Below, in pieces: positions 21,678 through 30,755 of a DNA stretch of 64,000 nucleotides (positions are counted from its first letter, which is position 1; each line of letters begins with the position of its first letter). Below the pieces are notes generated by a model. The model did not search any database. It was not told where the DNA came from and saw only the letters and a program-made list of their open reading frames with translations. The stretch spans positions 186,001 to 250,000 of the forward strand of contig JADJPN010000004.1 of the NCBI GenBank assembly GCA_016713235.1. Direction: 5' to 3'. The translations under genes and the position numbers were made by a program. Source of the stretch: Hyphomicrobiales bacterium. GTDB taxonomy: Bacteria > Pseudomonadota > Alphaproteobacteria > Rhizobiales > Xanthobacteraceae.

Positions 21678-22058
21678 CTAGTGCCTTAGCGTTCTTCTTT
21701 GCTCTTTCTCGCTCCCATCGTGTATTCGCCGCATGTCTTCCTCTCTCGACATTCCGAGCCTGTTCTCAATAGCTTCCGCTATCAGATAATCCAGTCTATC
21801 GCTTTTCCAACCATCCTTTGTAAGCTCGAAGAATTGCTCAAGCACCTGCTTGCTTCATGCTCTTGAACTGCTTGGCGCTTTGCTTCGTTATTCTCGCGAG
21901 TAGTTCGTCGTCATCTGTGATTGGCTTCCCTGAATTGACCAGTAGTAAACCTGTAAAAGCACGTAAGCTCCGACCTGTGGCAACGTTAAAGGAATGACCT
22001 CTTTCATGAGGTCGCCTGTGTAGATCGGCATCCATATTTTAACATCGGGCGGGGCCAT
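21678..22058 (-). CDS. DUF1376 (YdaU-like) protein, frame broken
   Basis: PDVKIWMPIYTGDLMKEVIPLTLPQVGAYVLLQVYYW is the DUF1376 start, found in phage replication-region proteins. After a break near 21930 it continues GKPITDDDELLARITKQSAKQFKSMK. A second break near 21850 leads into VLEQFFELTKDGWKSDRLDYL and a short charged tail, ending at 21678. About 127 residues. It lies 1 bp from the AlpA-like gene upstream on the same strand, so the two are probably one transcript. It suggests a phage or satellite origin for the island. Confidence 0.6.
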
Positions 22059-22059
22059 C

Positions 22060-22308
22060 TTAGTTGCTAGCTCCGACTGACTTCTTCGTCGTTGATCTTG
22101 TTTCACGAGATTGCAGCCAAGAGCGCACTGCACCTGTGCGGTAGAAAACCAGTCTGCCCACGCAACACCAAGAGGGGCCTTCGCTATTGGTCCGCCAGCG
22201 AGCGAGGGTTTGGTATGCGACGCCGATGTAGCTCGGAAGGCATTTGGCGGGAATCAGAGCGTCGTCATCTGACGAAAGAGGCAGAAGGCGAAGGCTGGAA
22301 ACAGCCAT
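22060..22308 (-). CDS. AlpA/excisionase-like HTH protein
   Basis: An 82-residue protein with DDALIPAKCLPSYIGVAYQTLARWR followed by GRLVFYRTGAVRSWLQS, the MerR-like winged helix of AlpA/Xis proteins. These proteins act as excisionases or as activators of integrase genes. It lies in the integrase-side part of the island, on the integrase strand. Start at 22308 is the first ATG; an internal start just before SSDDDALIP is possible. Confidence 0.65.
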   Translation of the reverse strand: MAVSSLRLLPLSSDDDALIPAKCLPSYIGVAYQTLARWRTNSEGPSWCCVGRLVFYRTGAVRSWLQSRETRSTTKKSVGASN

Positions 22309-22388
22309 GGGAATTCTCCAGAACGTGAATGTTCAGAGAACTTATTCGTGGAATTGAAAGCTTTGTAAGGGGGGATTTTTGGAAACAA

Positions 22389-22775
22389 TTATTTGCGATG
22401 ACGGCGTAAGTGCTTTGCGATGCGCAATCTTATGTGTGCATCAAGTGAACAGAATGCAACAGCCGCAGCTTTTACATCGTTCTGCATCATCGCAGTCCAA
22501 AATTCATCGGCTTGTGCATCGTCGTACACTCGCATTGCCTTAACTACTGCATCATCGCTCTTGCCAAGCATCGACGCCACTTCAGCAGCTGCAACTTTCT
22601 CTTGCTTCCCCGCAGCTCGCAGTGCGCAGTAGTGTTCATACGCGGCAGTGCGCCAGTCAGCATACGGTCGCCCGGTCCGAACGGCGGGTGACGTTGAGCT
22701 GCCGATGCTGAAGTTGGCGTTGCGCTTCTCTCGAACCTCTGTTGAAGTTTCGTTCGACAACTTCCACAGGATCAT
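22389..22775 (-). CDS. Island hypothetical protein
   Basis: A 128-residue soluble, mainly helical protein: GRPYADWRTAAYEHYCALRAAG, then VAAAEVASMLGKSDDAVVKAM and a basic C-terminus RLRIAKHLRRHRK. The middle could hold a helix-turn-helix-like segment (AEVASMLGKSDDAVV). It lies between the integrase and the AlpA-like gene on the same strand. No family recognised. Confidence 0.5.
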   Translation of the reverse strand: MILWKLSNETSTEVREKRNANFSIGSSTSPAVRTGRPYADWRTAAYEHYCALRAAGKQEKVAAAEVASMLGKSDDAVVKAMRVYDDAQADEFWTAMMQNDVKAAAVAFCSLDAHIRLRIAKHLRRHRK

Positions 22776-22804
22776 CGGGCAATCAGAAAGGGCTTGTCGG
22801 CTTT

Positions 22805-24092
22805 TTAGGCATACTTGCGTCTGGCTTGGCCCAGCGGTCTCACGGCTGAGTAGTTTCCCGCACTTCGCTGCCCAATCGCATTCATGATTTCAGAGCCTAT
22901 GCGGTCTGATGCCGCTCTAAGGGGGTGAGCGTCCAGATGCGCGTAGCGGTTAGTGGTTGAGGCTTGAGTGTGCCCCAGCAGTTTTCCGATAACAGGTAAG
23001 CCGAGCCCAGCTCCCGCGCCAATACTCGCGTGTGTATGTCTAAGGTCATGCAAGCGAAGCGCGGTGAGGCCACTGCGACGGACGACCGCTCTCCATGGTC
23101 GATTGAGGTCGGCACGTGGTTTGTCTCCTTGAGGGCTTGGGAACACATACGGTGAAGTTCGAGGAATGGTTGTGAGCAACTGCAGCGCTGGTGCATTTAG
23201 ATAGATTGTTTTCCGACCAGTTTTGCTGTCGGGTAGAAGCAGTAGCCCGCGTTCGTGATCGACCCAATCGCTTGAGATGCAAGATTTCCCGTAGCCTTGC
23301 TCCGGTAAGCAAGAGAAGTCGAATCGCCGCTATTGCAAGTGGGCAGATTTTCTCGCGGGCAGTTCTCCTGGAAGTTGAATTCCTCTGCCTCGTTTTCTCC
23401 ACGGAAGGCCATCTATCTCTGCCTCATGCAGAGTTTCGCCCAATAGATGCGATTCCGAGCTCGATAGAAAGCGTTCGCGACGCACTTCCTTGAACGCTCG
23501 GATGGATGCACAGGGATTCGTGCCACGTGGTACAACTCCACATTCCACCGCAAATCTGAACACAGAGCTCAGGCATTCAACTACTCTATTCGCAGTTGAA
23601 GTCATAGATTTTCCGATGGCCCTATGTAGACGCGCAATTTCTGCTTCTGAGATTCTATCGATTTTGACCCGACCTAGTACTGGATAAGTATGTTTGCGAA
23701 GGTAAATTTTGTAATTGACGAGAGTTCTCGTCTTTAATTTCTGTTTGGCGCACTCCGACAAGTAGCGTTCGCAAAAATCTTCAAGCGTAGGCATTTCCCT
23801 AGAGTGCTTGCGATCCTTGGAGGGATCGTTCCCTAGCGCGACTGATGCTAATAGACGCTTTGCCTCTGAGCGTGCATCGTCGGCGGTGAGATTAGATGCA
23901 GAACCAATGGCAACTCTCCCGCTTGTTACCTTGTCGGCCCATGCCAACTGGGCGGTACTCGATGCACCATGTTTTAGCGCCTGATGGCGTGACCTTTAGA
24001 CAAAATCCCTTCAGCTCAGTGTCATAGTAGGCTAATCGCTTATCGGTGGGTTTGATGGCCTCAACGGCGCGCTTTGTCAGCTTTAAGATCAC
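22805..24092 (-). CDS. int: Tyrosine recombinase (island integrase), several frame breaks
   Basis: GTG 24092 opens with LKLTKRAVEAIKPTDKRLAYYDTELKGFCLKVTPSG, the N-terminal arm-binding domain of P4-type integrases. The core-binding domain follows in another frame (LEDFCERYLSECAKQKLKT). The catalytic domain is spread over further frames: AIRLLLLTGARLREILHLK with the first catalytic Arg, LRLHDLRHTHAS with HxxR, LLGHTQASTTNRYAHL with the second His and the Tyr nucleophile. All catalytic residues can thus be found, so the breaks (near 23940, 23400 and 23180) look like sequence errors. Its start lies 15 bp from the arm repeat at 24107, and attR follows. Confidence 0.8.
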
Positions 24093-24106
24093 AGTCAAAT
24101 CCTCTT

Positions 24107-24126
24107 GGTCGCCACCGGGTCGCCAC
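24107..24126 (+). repeat. Candidate integrase arm-type repeat, right end
   Basis: Identical in sequence and direction to 10619-10638: GGTCGCCAC twice with 11-bp spacing. It lies just upstream of the integrase start and 127 bp inside attR, where integrase and Xis sites usually sit. Confidence 0.6.
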
Positions 24127-24253
24127 GAGAACTTCAATCACGAGGAATATGTCGGTCGCTCGAGGAATCCTCGTAGTCGTGAAATTCATGCGTTACAACG
24201 AGTTGGGAATTAAGAATCATAACGCGGAATTTTGCGGAATGACAAAAATCATT

Positions 24254-24300
24254 CTCATAACCTGAAGGTCGTAGGTTCAAATCCTACCCCCGCAACCAAA
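24254..24300 (+). repeat. attR: duplicated 3' half of tRNA-fMet
   Basis: A 47-bp copy of 10504-10550 from the anticodon loop to just past CCA. It lacks the 5' half of the tRNA, so it is not a functional gene. It marks the right border of the island. Confidence 0.93.
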
Positions 24301-24301
24301 C

Positions 24302-24331
24302 AAAAAGCCCGCCAATCCGGCGGGCTTTTTT
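24302..24331 (+). terminator. Displaced terminator of tRNA-fMet
   Basis: AAAAAGCCCGCC and GGCGGGCTTTTTT form a strong hairpin with a T run right after attR. Before integration it would have followed the tRNA-fMet directly. It also serves the convergent gene ending at 24350. Confidence 0.85.
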
Positions 24332-24349
24332 GTTGTGCGAATGCAAACG

Positions 24350-24796
24350 CTACTTCACGTAGCGCGCTTCCAGTTCCCGCGTCCGTGCCACGTTCTTGTC
24401 GATGAGACAAAGAAGACGCTCTTCGAACGAGCCGAAGCCAATGCGGCCGCCTCTGGGTCCTTCGGGAGGTTTCGTGCCCTCAAACGGAGCGACCGACTGA
24501 CACTCCTGATTGCGGAAACGTACAAACAGGATTTGCGCCTCCTCCAGCGAAGATTTCCAGCGGCTCTTTTGTGCCTGCTGAAGGTCTGCGCGCATTTCGA
24601 TGAACCCCATAATGCGCTCGACGAGCGCTTCGAGTTCGCTGTTCGAATCGCGCATCGCCTTCTCCAGGCAGAGCGCATAAGGCCGCCCGGAGAGTTTGCC
24701 CGCGTCGCAGATCGCTTGCGAGGGGCGCAGCGGCTGTTGCGCACCGGTGGGTAAGGCTGCCGTCAGAAGAAAGAGGGCGACGAACCAGACGCGCAT
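24350..24796 (-). CDS. Secreted LprI-like (DUF1311-type) protein
   Basis: A 148-residue protein with a signal peptide (MRVWFVALFLLTAALPTGAQ). The mature part has the spaced Cys/Trp pattern of lysozyme-inhibitor LprI-like proteins: ICDAG, YALCLEKAM, KSRWKSSLEEAQILFVRFRNQEC, then LLCLIDKNVARTREL. It is periplasmic. The closest inference is a lysozyme-inhibitor-like or envelope role; a specific function is not shown. It lies 10 bp after the aminotransferase on the same strand. Confidence 0.7.
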   Translation of the reverse strand: MRVWFVALFLLTAALPTGAQQPLRPSQAICDAGKLSGRPYALCLEKAMRDSNSELEALVERIMGFIEMRADLQQAQKSRWKSSLEEAQILFVRFRNQECQSVAPFEGTKPPEGPRGGRIGFGSFEERLLCLIDKNVARTRELEARYVK

Positions 24797-24806
24797 CTGT
24801 CGTAGA

Positions 24807-25988
24807 TCACGCCGCCTTGCGGGAACTGAGGAATTCGCCCATGCGGCCGATCGCTTTCAGAATGTTCTCGGTGGAGTTCGCATAAGAAAGGCGCACATAG
24901 CCTTCGCCGAGAATTCCGAAATCGGGTCCGCCGATAATCGCGACGCCAGCTTCCTCGAGAAGCGATGAGGCAAGCTTCTTCGCTTTCCAGCCGGTGTTCT
25001 TGATGTTCGGGAATGCGTAGAACGCGCCCTTCGGCGTCGCGCAGGAAATGCCGGGCAGCTTGTTCAGTTCCGCGACGACGACTTTTCTGCGCTTGTCGAA
25101 TTCGCCGACCATGTGATGGACCGCATCCTGCGGGCCGGTGAGGGCGGCGATCGCCGCGTATTGCGAGGGTGCGCTTACGCAGGACCAGCCGTTCACCGCA
25201 AGCTTGCGGATATTTTCGTAAAGCGTATTCGGCCAGATCGAGTAACCCATGCGCCAGCCGGTCATGGCGTAAGTCTTCGACCAGCCATTCAGAAGTATGA
25301 GGCGATCGCGGATCGACGGGTAAGAGAGCAGACAGACATGCTTCTCGCCGTCATAGACCATCTGGTCGTAGATCTCGTCCGACATGATCGCGACATTGGG
25401 ATGTTTCTCCATGCCGGCCACGAACTTGTCGATTTCGCTTTTCGGCGTGACGCCGCCGGTCGGATTTGCGGGCGAGTTGATGATCACAAGTCGCGTTTTC
25501 GGCGTGATCAGCGAAAGCGTTTCCTCTGCCGAGAAGGCAAATCCGTTTTCCTCGCGGATCGGAATCGGGATGGGCTTCGCGCCGGTGAATTCGATCATCG
25601 AGCGATAGATCGGAAAGCCGGGATCGGGATAAAGAATTTCCGCGCCCGGTTCACCGAACATCAGGATCGTGGCGAACATAGTAACCTTGCCGCCCGGAAC
25701 GATCGCGACATCGGCGGGCGAGACTTCCACGGAGAAGCGCTTGTGCAGGTCGGCCGCGACGGCTTCGCGTAACGGCAGGATGCCGGTCGCGGGGGTGTAG
25801 CCGTGATGGCCGTCCTTCAGCGCCTTGATTGCGGCTTCGACGATGTGCGGCGGCGTCGGGAAGTCCGGCTGGCCGATCCCCAGGCTGACGATGTCGCGTC
25901 CCTGCGCGGCGAGCTCCGCGGCGCGCGCCAGCACCGCAAAGGCGTTTTCCTCTCCAATGCGGCTGAAGCCCGAGAAGGTCTGCAACAT
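24807..25988 (-). CDS. Class I/II pyridoxal-phosphate aminotransferase (AspC family)
   Basis: A 393-residue aminotransferase from ATG 25988 (MLQTFSGFSRIGEEN); the longer open frame up to 26354 is not coding. Motifs: SLGIGQPDFPTP near the start, GYTPATGILPLREAV, NSPANPTGG, MSDEIYDQMVYDG, and the PLP lysine K238 in NGWSKTYAMTGWRMGY. The C-terminal GYVRLSYANS holds the carboxylate-binding Arg. The family converts aspartate, aromatic or branched amino acids with 2-oxoglutarate; the exact substrate cannot be told. It is divergent from the CBS-domain gene at 26113. Confidence 0.93.
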   Translation of the reverse strand: MLQTFSGFSRIGEENAFAVLARAAELAAQGRDIVSLGIGQPDFPTPPHIVEAAIKALKDGHHGYTPATGILPLREAVAADLHKRFSVEVSPADVAIVPGGKVTMFATILMFGEPGAEILYPDPGFPIYRSMIEFTGAKPIPIPIREENGFAFSAEETLSLITPKTRLVIINSPANPTGGVTPKSEIDKFVAGMEKHPNVAIMSDEIYDQMVYDGEKHVCLLSYPSIRDRLILLNGWSKTYAMTGWRMGYSIWPNTLYENIRKLAVNGWSCVSAPSQYAAIAALTGPQDAVHHMVGEFDKRRKVVVAELNKLPGISCATPKGAFYAFPNIKNTGWKAKKLASSLLEEAGVAIIGGPDFGILGEGYVRLSYANSTENILKAIGRMGEFLSSRKAA

Positions 25989-26112
25989 GGCGTTTCCTCG
26001 TTTCTTGCGCGGTAATTGAACCCATATTTTCCATGTTTTCAAATTGGTACAGACGGCGCGACGAAGGCGCCATTGCAGGGCGAGCCACCGCCGTGCGAAA
26101 TTAAGCGCCATT

Positions 26113-27418
26113 ATGAGCATATGGTTGGAACTGGCGGTCGTTGTGGGCCTGACGCTCCTCAACGGCCTCTTCGCCATGGCGGAGATGGCGATCGTTTCGT
26201 CCCGCCGTATTCGTTTGCAGCAAATGGCCGAGAACGGGAGCCGGGGCGCGGCGCGGGCGCTCGCGCTCGCCGAAAACCCGAGCCGGTTTCTCTCCGGCGT
26301 GCAGGTCGGCATCACCCTGATCGGCATTCTCTCGGGCGCATTCGGCGGCGCCACCTTGGGCGCACGTCTCGGCGAAGTTCTAAATCGCTACCCGATCCTT
26401 GATCCCTATGGCGACGAGATCGCCTTCGGTGCGGTGGTCGTTGCGATCACGTTCATGTCGCTGATCGTCGGCGAGCTGGTGCCGAAGCGGATCGCGTTGA
26501 ATTCGCCGGAGCCGATCGCGGCCAAGCTCGCCCGGCCCTTGCAGATTATCGTGATGATCGCGCGGCCGATGGTTTGGCTGCTGGAGATCACCACGGCCGC
26601 GGTGCTTTCGCTGCTGCGCGTGCTGGACTGATCGGCCGGATGGCGTCACCGAAGAAGAAGTGAAGCTCGCGATCGCGGAAGGCACCGAGTCCGGCGTGAT
26701 CGACGAAGTCGAAGAAGAAATGATTCGTGGCGTGCTCGCGCTCGCCGATCGCTCGGTGGAAGCGGTGCTGACGCCGCGCACCGACGTTTACTGGATCGAC
26801 CTCGACGATGAGCCGGAACGCATTGCGCGCGAGATCGCGGATTGTCCTTATTCGCGGATCGTGGTTGCGCGCGGCGGCGACATCGGCCGCCCGATCGGCA
26901 TCGTGCAGAAGAAAGATCTGCTCACCGACCTGATCGCCGGCAAGCCGCTGCGGGTCGAGGAGAATCTCATTCAGCCGCTGTTCGTGCCGGAGACGCTTCC
27001 GGTGCTGCGCCTTTTGGAGATGTTCCGTACCGCGAACGTGCACATTGCGCTCGTGGTCGATGAATACGGCGACTTCACCGGCGTTGCGACGCTGCATGAC
27101 GTACTGGAGGGCATCGCGGGCGATATTGCGCAGGAACACGAGGGCGTTGCGCAGGAAATCGTGAAACGCGCCGATGGCTCCTGGCTTGTGGATGGCCGCG
27201 CGCCCATCGAAACCCTTAAAGAAGAGCTTGGCATCGACGAGGCGGCTGAGGATTATCATACCGCGGCGGGCCTCGCGCTGGAGAAGCTCGCGCGCATTCC
27301 GGTCGAAGGCGACAGTTTCGTCGTCGGCGACTGGCGCGTGGAAGTGATCGACATGGACGGCAAGCGCATCGACAAACTGATTTTCATTCCATTGGAGCCG
27401 GCGAAGGCTGCCGAATAA
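26113..27418 (+). CDS. CNNM/CorC-type membrane protein with CBS domains (hemolysin family), frame broken once
   Basis: Residues 1-175 form the CNNM transmembrane domain with three to four helices (LELAVVVGLTLLNGLFAMAEMA and GVQVGITLIGILSGAF). The frame breaks near 26632 and resumes as TEEEVKLAIAEGTESGVIDE. Two CBS domains follow (VEAVLTPRTDVYWIDL, then IQPLFVPETLPVLRLLEMF ... EYGDFTGVATLHDVLEGI), then a C-terminal CorC_HlyC domain (AAGLALEKLARIPVEGDSF). About 435 residues fits the family. Such proteins are linked to Mg2+ or Co2+ export; the old name hemolysin is not functional. The span has one extra base beyond a multiple of three. Confidence 0.85.
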
Positions 27419-27435
27419 ATTCAAGCGAGGAAACG

Positions 27436-29241
27436 ATGAAAAACAACGGCGCGAAGCCCGCCCGCCGCCTGCGCTCGCAAGCCTGGTTCGACGATCCGAC
27501 TAATCCCGATGTCACCTCGGGCTATCTCGAGCGTTATCTGAATTTCGGCTTTACGCGCGAAGAACTGCAATCCGGCAAGCCGATCATCGGCATCGCGCAG
27601 ACCGGCTCCGATCTATCGCCATGCAACCGGCATCACCTGGAGCTTGCGCATCGTGTGCGCGAGGGCATTCGCTCGGCCGGCGGCATCTGTTTCGAATTCC
27701 CGGTGCATCCGATTCAGGAAACCGGAAAGCGTCCGACCGCCGCGCTCGACCGCAATCTCGCTTATCTCGGCCTTGTCGAAGTTTTGTATGGCTACCCGAT
27801 TGATGGTGTCGTGCTTACCACGGGCTGTGACAAGACCACGCCCGCCTGCATCATGGCGGCGGCGACGGTGAACATTCCCGCGATCGTGCTCTCCGGTGGG
27901 CCGATGCTGAACGGCTGGTACAAAGGCGAGCGCACCGGCTCAGGCACGATCAAGTGGAAAGCGCGCGAACTCTACGCCACCAAAGAGATCGACTACGACG
28001 AATACATGGATCTTGTCGCGTCGTCGGCGCCATCCGCAGGTCACTGCAACACCATGGGTACGGCCTCCACCATGAACGGCCTTGCCGAAGCGCTCGGCAT
28101 GTCGCTTCCCGGCTGCGCCGCGATTCCCGCGACCTATCGCGAGCGCGGACAGATTGCCTATGAGACCGGCAAGCGCATCGTTGCGATGGTCGAAGAAAAT
28201 CTCCGGCCTTCCGACATCCTCACGCGCGAGGCGTTCGAGAACGCGATCGTCGTGAACTCCGCCATCGGCGGCTCTACAAACGCGCCGGTGCATCTGAACG
28301 CGATTGCGCGGCATATCGGCGTCAAGCTCGATGTTGATGACTGGCAGAAGCATGATCACAAGATTCCGCTGCTCGTGAACATGATGCCGGCCGGAAAATA
28401 TCTCGGCGAGGAATTCCACCGTGCCGGCGGTATACCCGCGGTCATCTTCGAGCTGATGAAGCAGAAGAAAATTCACGAAGGCGCATTGACGGTGAACGCC
28501 AAATCGATCGGCGAGAACTGCCGTGGCCGCGAAGTCGTCGATCGCGATGTGATCTTCTCCTACGACAAGCCGCTTCGTCATGATGCAGGCTTTATCGTCA
28601 TGAAGGGCAATCTCTTCGACAGCGCGATCATGAAGACTTCCGTGATCTCGAAGGAATTCCGCGACCGCTACCTTTCGAATCCGGACGATCCTGAGGCGTT
28701 CGAGGGCCGGGCCATCGTGTTCGACGGGCCGGAGGATTACCACAAGCGCATCGATGATCCCGCGCTGAATATCGACGAGCATTGCATGCTGTTCATGCGC
28801 GGCGTCGGCGCCATCGGCTATCCGGGTGCCGCGGAAGTCGTGAACATGACGGCGCCAGCGGCGCTTCTCAATCGCGGCGTGAAATCGCTGCCCTGCATCG
28901 GCGATGGCCGGCAGTCGGGCACTTCCGGCTCGCCGTCGATCCTCAACGCGTCGCCGGAAGCGGCGGCGGGCGGCGGGCTTGCGATCCTGCAGACCGGCGA
29001 CCGCGTGCGCATCGATCTTCGGCGCGGCGAGGCGAATATCCTGATCGGCGAGAAAGAGCTCGCCGCGCGCCGCGCGAAGCTGACGGCCGACGGCGGCTAT
29101 AAATTCCCGCCGAGCCAAACGCCATGGCAGGAAATCCAGCGGCAGATGGTCGATCAGCTTTCCGAGGGGATGGTGCTGAAACCCGCGATCAAGTTTCAAA
29201 ACGTCGCCGAGAATTTCGGTATTCCGCGGGAGAATCATTGA
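27436..29241 (+). CDS. IlvD/Edd-family sugar-acid dehydratase
   Basis: A 601-residue Fe-S dehydratase. Conserved pieces are SDLSPCNRHH, TGCDKTTPACIMAAA, SAGHCNTMGTASTMN and GDGRQSGTSGSPSILNASPEAA. The Cys residues in the second and third blocks bind the iron-sulfur cluster. The pattern, with an LSGGPMLNGW block and a TGSGT loop, is closer to sugar-acid dehydratases (arabonate, xylonate or gluconate type) than to the branched-chain enzyme IlvD. A Shine-Dalgarno (GAGGA) precedes ATG 27436. It overlaps the next gene by one base (TGATG). Context of a PEP-mutase-like lyase and a DenD-like dehydrogenase supports sugar-acid catabolism. Confidence 0.88.
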   Translation: MKNNGAKPARRLRSQAWFDDPTNPDVTSGYLERYLNFGFTREELQSGKPIIGIAQTGSDLSPCNRHHLELAHRVREGIRSAGGICFEFPVHPIQETGKRPTAALDRNLAYLGLVEVLYGYPIDGVVLTTGCDKTTPACIMAAATVNIPAIVLSGGPMLNGWYKGERTGSGTIKWKARELYATKEIDYDEYMDLVASSAPSAGHCNTMGTASTMNGLAEALGMSLPGCAAIPATYRERGQIAYETGKRIVAMVEENLRPSDILTREAFENAIVVNSAIGGSTNAPVHLNAIARHIGVKLDVDDWQKHDHKIPLLVNMMPAGKYLGEEFHRAGGIPAVIFELMKQKKIHEGALTVNAKSIGENCRGREVVDRDVIFSYDKPLRHDAGFIVMKGNLFDSAIMKTSVISKEFRDRYLSNPDDPEAFEGRAIVFDGPEDYHKRIDDPALNIDEHCMLFMRGVGAIGYPGAAEVVNMTAPAALLNRGVKSLPCIGDGRQSGTSGSPSILNASPEAAAGGGLAILQTGDRVRIDLRRGEANILIGEKELAARRAKLTADGGYKFPPSQTPWQEIQRQMVDQLSEGMVLKPAIKFQNVAENFGIPRENH

Positions 29242-30083
29242 TGCCGACCATTTCCGAAAGACGCGCGGCGTTTCGCGATCTGCATAAGAGCGGTTGTTTC
29301 GTCATTCCCATCCCGTGGGATGTTTCGAGCGCACGCTGGCTGCAAGGCATGGGTTTTAAGGCGCTCGCTTCTACGAGTGCGGGCTTTGCCTGGTCGGAAT
29401 GCCTCCCTGACAACGCGGTGACGCGCGAGATGGTGCTGAAGCATCTGCGCGAACTCGTCGAGAATACGGAGGTGCCGATCAACGCCGACTTCGAAGGCGG
29501 CTTTGCGCATGATCCCGCCGGCGTTGCCGAGAGTGTCGCGCTTGCGGTCGATACCGGCGTTGCCGGTCTTTCGATCGAGGACTCCAGGCGCGACAAGGAA
29601 AATCCGGTTTACACGCTTGAAGAGGGCGCTGCGCGCATGAAAGCCGCGCGTCAGGCAATCGATAAAAAAGGCGGCGACACGCTGCTGGTCGGGCGCGCGG
29701 AAAATTTTCTAGTCGGCCGCGCTGACCTCGACGACACCATCGCGCGTTTGAAGGCTTATTCGGCGGCTGGCGCGGATTGTCTTTACGCACCGGGAATTTC
29801 CAAACCCGACCAGATCAAAGCGATCGTACAGGCGGTGGCGCCGAAACCGGTAAACCTCCTGATCGGCACGCCGGTGGGTTTGACCGTGAAGGATGCCGAG
29901 GCGCTCGGCGTGCGGCGCATCAGCGTCGGTGGATCGCTCGCCCGATCTGCCTGGGGCGGTTTTATCCGCGCCGCGAAGCAGATTGCGGAAGAAGGCCGCT
30001 TCGATGCTTTTGGTGAAGCTGCGTCCGGTATGGAGATGAACAAGTTCTTCTACAAAGACTCCAAGGCGCGGAGCGGCGCATGA
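29241..30083 (+). CDS. Isocitrate lyase / PEP mutase-family protein
   Basis: A 280-residue TIM-barrel protein: FVIPIPWDVSSARWLQGMGF, STSAGFAWSECLPDNAV, NADFEGGFA (Mg2+-binding Asp/Glu), LSIEDSRRDKENPVY, LVGRAENFLVGR. Members cleave C-C bonds (2-methylisocitrate, oxaloacetate) or carry PEP mutase activity. The KKCGH-type catalytic motif of true isocitrate lyases is not seen, so an oxaloacetate decarboxylase-like or aldolase-like role is more likely. Its ATG overlaps the stop of the dehydratase, and its end overlaps the GNAT gene by 4 bp, showing tight co-translation. Confidence 0.85.
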   Translation: MPTISERRAAFRDLHKSGCFVIPIPWDVSSARWLQGMGFKALASTSAGFAWSECLPDNAVTREMVLKHLRELVENTEVPINADFEGGFAHDPAGVAESVALAVDTGVAGLSIEDSRRDKENPVYTLEEGAARMKAARQAIDKKGGDTLLVGRAENFLVGRADLDDTIARLKAYSAAGADCLYAPGISKPDQIKAIVQAVAPKPVNLLIGTPVGLTVKDAEALGVRRISVGGSLARSAWGGFIRAAKQIAEEGRFDAFGEAASGMEMNKFFYKDSKARSGA

Positions 30084-30754
30084 CGCAGCAAGTCGTGCAT
30101 GCGGTCGATGCGACGCCCGCGAAGCGCCCGGAGCCGGTCACAATTCAAGGCCGCTACGGCCGGCTTGAAAAGCTGAACGCCGCGAAACACGCGGGGGCGC
30201 TTTGGGAAGCGGTGAAAGGCCACGATCAGGTCTGGACTTATCTTTTTAACGGTCCTTTCTCCGAGCGGGCCGATTTCGACGCCTATATCGAGATGTTTGC
30301 TTCGCGCGAAGATCCTTACGCCTATGCGATTCTCGACCGCGAGGGGCGAGCGGTTGGATTCGCAACGCTTATGGAAATCCGGCCTGCCAACCGCGTGATC
30401 GAAGTCGGCAATATTCTCTATTCACCGCTATTGCAGCGAACGCCGCTCGCGACCGAAGTACAGTATCTGCTCGCGCGTTATGCGTTCGAGGGGCTGCGCA
30501 ATCGGCGCTACGAGTGGAAGTGCAATTCGCTGAACGAGCCGTCGCGCCGCGCAGCCTTGCGGTATGGCTTTTCTTTCGAAGGCGTTTTCAAGCAGCACAT
30601 GATCGTGAAGGGAAGAAATCGCGATACTACGTGGTACGCGATGTTGGATCACGAGTGGCCCGCGGTGAAGCGCGCATTCGAGGCGTGGCTCGCTCCCGAG
30701 AACTTCGACGCACAGGGCAAGCAGAAAAAGAAGCTCGAAGCATTTCGCGTCTAG
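30080..30754 (+). CDS. GNAT acetyltransferase (RimJ/RimL-like)
   Basis: A 224-residue protein of the GNAT fold: LWEAVKGHDQVWTYLFNGPF, AYAILDREGRAVGFATLMEI, NRVIEVGNILYSP as strand 4, then RYEWKCNSLNEPSRRAALRYGFSFEGVF, the acetyl-CoA-binding and C-terminal signature of RimJ/RimL-like enzymes. It is cytoplasmic, and the acceptor is unknown. It overlaps the lyase gene by 4 bp (ATGA), so it belongs to the same operon; why an acetyltransferase is included is unclear. Confidence 0.88.
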   Translation: MTQQVVHAVDATPAKRPEPVTIQGRYGRLEKLNAAKHAGALWEAVKGHDQVWTYLFNGPFSERADFDAYIEMFASREDPYAYAILDREGRAVGFATLMEIRPANRVIEVGNILYSPLLQRTPLATEVQYLLARYAFEGLRNRRYEWKCNSLNEPSRRAALRYGFSFEGVFKQHMIVKGRNRDTTWYAMLDHEWPAVKRAFEAWLAPENFDAQGKQKKKLEAFRV

Positions 30755-30755
30755 T

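Noticed and set aside
24254..24300. A second tRNA-Met gene
   Set aside because: Only the 3' half is present; it is the attR copy, without acceptor 5' strand and D arm.
27940..29238. 432-codon minus-strand open frame
   Set aside because: Shadow of the IlvD/Edd dehydratase; no family features.
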